Source of the DNA: Armatimonadota bacterium
Lineage (GTDB): Bacteria > Armatimonadota > UBA10988
Assembly (NCBI GenBank): GCA_016183835.1
Contig: JACPDV010000162.1
Location: 1 to 5,670, forward strand
Reading direction: 5' to 3'
DNA: 5,670 bases
Part shown: positions 4,603 through 5,670 of the stretch, one piece after another
How positions within the stretch are numbered: the first letter of the stretch is position 1
Layout: each line of letters begins with the position of its first letter
Translations under genes and position numbers: made by a program
Notes under the pieces: generated by a model
Told to the model about the DNA's origin: nothing
What the model saw: only the letters and a program-made list of their open reading frames with translations
The model's database searches: none

Positions 4603-5666
4603 GGACTCCACCTTAGAGCCGTCAGCAGCCCGGCGTCGTAGGTGTTGTTGAACTCGGTGATGTTCTCCAACAGCCCGAACTCGAAGGTCAGACGCCGGCT
4701 GAGGGTGTGCCGGACGTTGCCGCCGATGAGCCACGCGGCGCGGCCGAGGCTGCCCGGGAGGGCGTCGCCGAGGGCGTGTTCCTGGCGGGTGATGGTGGTG
4801 TCGAAGGCCCAGTGCGGCGCGAACCGCCAGGTGGTGCCCGCGTGGAAGTCCCAGGTACCCTTGACCGGGGTGTTGGGGAAGCCCTTCCACCGGCCGTGCC
4901 AGGCGTGGCCCAGGGTGGCATACACCCGCACGGCGCCGAAGGTGCGCCGCACCGAGCTGGCCAGACCATAGTCCCAGCTCCCCGAACCGACGAACCGGCT
5001 GGCCGGCCCGGTGGGCGCCTTCACCGCCACCGAGACCGCAAAGGCGCAGTGCTCGGCGGTCTCCCGCAGGGGCGCATGGGTCGCGCGCAGCACCACGTCG
5101 CCGAACGTCGGCTCGAAGGGCCCGCCGTAGAACCGGCTCTCGGTCCCGCGGGCGAAGAAGATCTGGGTGAGGTTGCGTGGCGTCGCCGGGCGGTTGGCAT
5201 TGGGGTAGCCGAACCACGCGTGGAAGTTGTCGACGGTCGAGTCGAAGACGCCGCCCACGTGCCCCACCACCGGCACGTCCAGCTCGAGTCCCCAGCGGTC
5301 GCCGAAGGGCTGGGTGTAGATCAGGTCGAGGCGGGTGGTCTCCGTGTCGGCGACGAACACGCCGTCGCGGCTCGCCCCGGCGCTCACTTCGGCGGCGAGG
5401 GCCACGGGGTCGAGGCGGCGGCGCGGCGTGCCGGGCGGCCGCGGCCCGATGAAGGCGAAGCCGGCGGGGTAGAGCGTCAGGTTGTTGGAGGAGGCCCAGG
5501 TGTTGGTCTGCTGGAGCCGGGCGTCGAACGTGCCGTGGCGCGGCAGGTTGGCATCGAGCACGGGTGTGTCGAGGAACAGCGCGTGGAGCGGGTGGGCGTT
5601 GACGAAGCGGAACGGCCCGCCGTCGGGCCAGGGGTCGGCGGGTGCGGCAAGCAGCGCCAGCGCCAT
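4599..5666 (-). CDS. DUF3187-like predicted outer-membrane beta-barrel protein (first of two paralogs), probably 5'-incomplete
   Basis: At least 355 residues, clearly paralogous to the next gene. Matching blocks fall at nearly the same positions: GGPFRFVNAHPLHALFLDTPVLDA near the start, FVADTETTRLDLIYTQPFGDRW (104-125), FGDVVLRA (188-195), AVKAPTG (214-220), GSGSWDYGL (227-235), and the C-terminal EFGLLENITEFNNTYDAGLL (329-348). The family is DUF3187-like, of unknown function and predicted to sit in the outer membrane. The first ATG in the window is at 5666, but the product would begin MALALLAAPADPW, lacking the basic n-region of a signal peptide. The frame stays open to the window edge, so the true start is probably just outside. 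The gene ends by sharing ATGA with the downstream paralog. Weak identity between the two suggests an old duplication. Confidence 0.83.
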   Translation of the reverse strand: MALALLAAPADPWPDGGPFRFVNAHPLHALFLDTPVLDANLPRHGTFDARLQQTNTWASSNNLTLYPAGFAFIGPRPPGTPRRRLDPVALAAEVSAGASRDGVFVADTETTRLDLIYTQPFGDRWGLELDVPVVGHVGGVFDSTVDNFHAWFGYPNANRPATPRNLTQIFFARGTESRFYGGPFEPTFGDVVLRATHAPLRETAEHCAFAVSVAVKAPTGPASRFVGSGSWDYGLASSVRRTFGAVRVYATLGHAWHGRWKGFPNTPVKGTWDFHAGTTWRFAPHWAFDTTITRQEHALGDALPGSLGRAAWLIGGNVRHTLSRRLTFEFGLLENITEFNNTYDAGLLTALRWSP

Positions 5667-5670
5667 CAGG

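Noticed and set aside
1..5670. CRISPR arrays, insertion sequences, attachment sites
   Set aside because: No regularly spaced long repeats, no transposase-like reading frame and no terminal inverted repeats were seen.

Overview
This is a GC-rich window (about 70% G+C by eye) with tightly packed genes and strong G/C bias at third codon positions. It carries an ECF sigma/anti-sigma pair and two DUF3187-type predicted outer-membrane barrel proteins. That fits a Gram-negative-type bacterium, possibly Planctomycetota or another high-GC environmental lineage. The phylum is a guess, because nothing here is a taxonomic marker.

Layout, left to right. (1) Bases 3-395 (+) are the 3' end of a gene whose product looks like the last helical hairpins of an alpha/alpha-toroid (six-hairpin glycosidase-like) enzyme. 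(2) Bases 392-645 (+) look like a free-standing small RNA transcription unit. A near-consensus housekeeping promoter (TTGACA, 18 bp, TATAGT) overlaps the stop codon of the first gene. About 220 nt of highly foldable sequence follow, holding a near-perfect Shine-Dalgarno, a possible 14-codon ORF and three copies of GAGGTGAC, and the unit ends at a 12-bp GC hairpin with a short U-rich tail. I do not recognise this RNA as 6S, tmRNA, SRP RNA, RNase P or a known riboswitch; it is the most unusual item in the window. (3) Bases 2620-649 (-) are a three-gene operon read right to left: ECF sigma factor, zinc-finger membrane anti-sigma factor, and a Cys-rich multi-spanning membrane protein with a signal peptide. 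The three genes overlap by 4 nt and 1 nt. (4) Bases 2621-2791 are a divergent intergenic region. (5) Bases 2792-3505 (+) encode an exported protein with one EF-hand loop and a C-terminal membrane anchor, resembling the periplasmic domain attached to some metal-transport permeases. (6) Bases 5666-3499 (-) encode two tandem, paralogous DUF3187-like barrels with a 4-nt ATGA overlap. The second ends tail-to-tail with the EF-hand gene, overlapping it by 7 nt.

How the parts may work together (inference). The sigma and anti-sigma proteins probably form an envelope-sensing switch, with the third gene as an accessory membrane component. The EF-hand protein and the two barrels are envelope proteins that this switch could control, but no ECF promoter motif was recognised to prove it. 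The small RNA points toward the 3' end of the sigma operon. Its terminator stops transcription 4 bases before that operon's last stop codon, so any read-through would be antisense to the operon.
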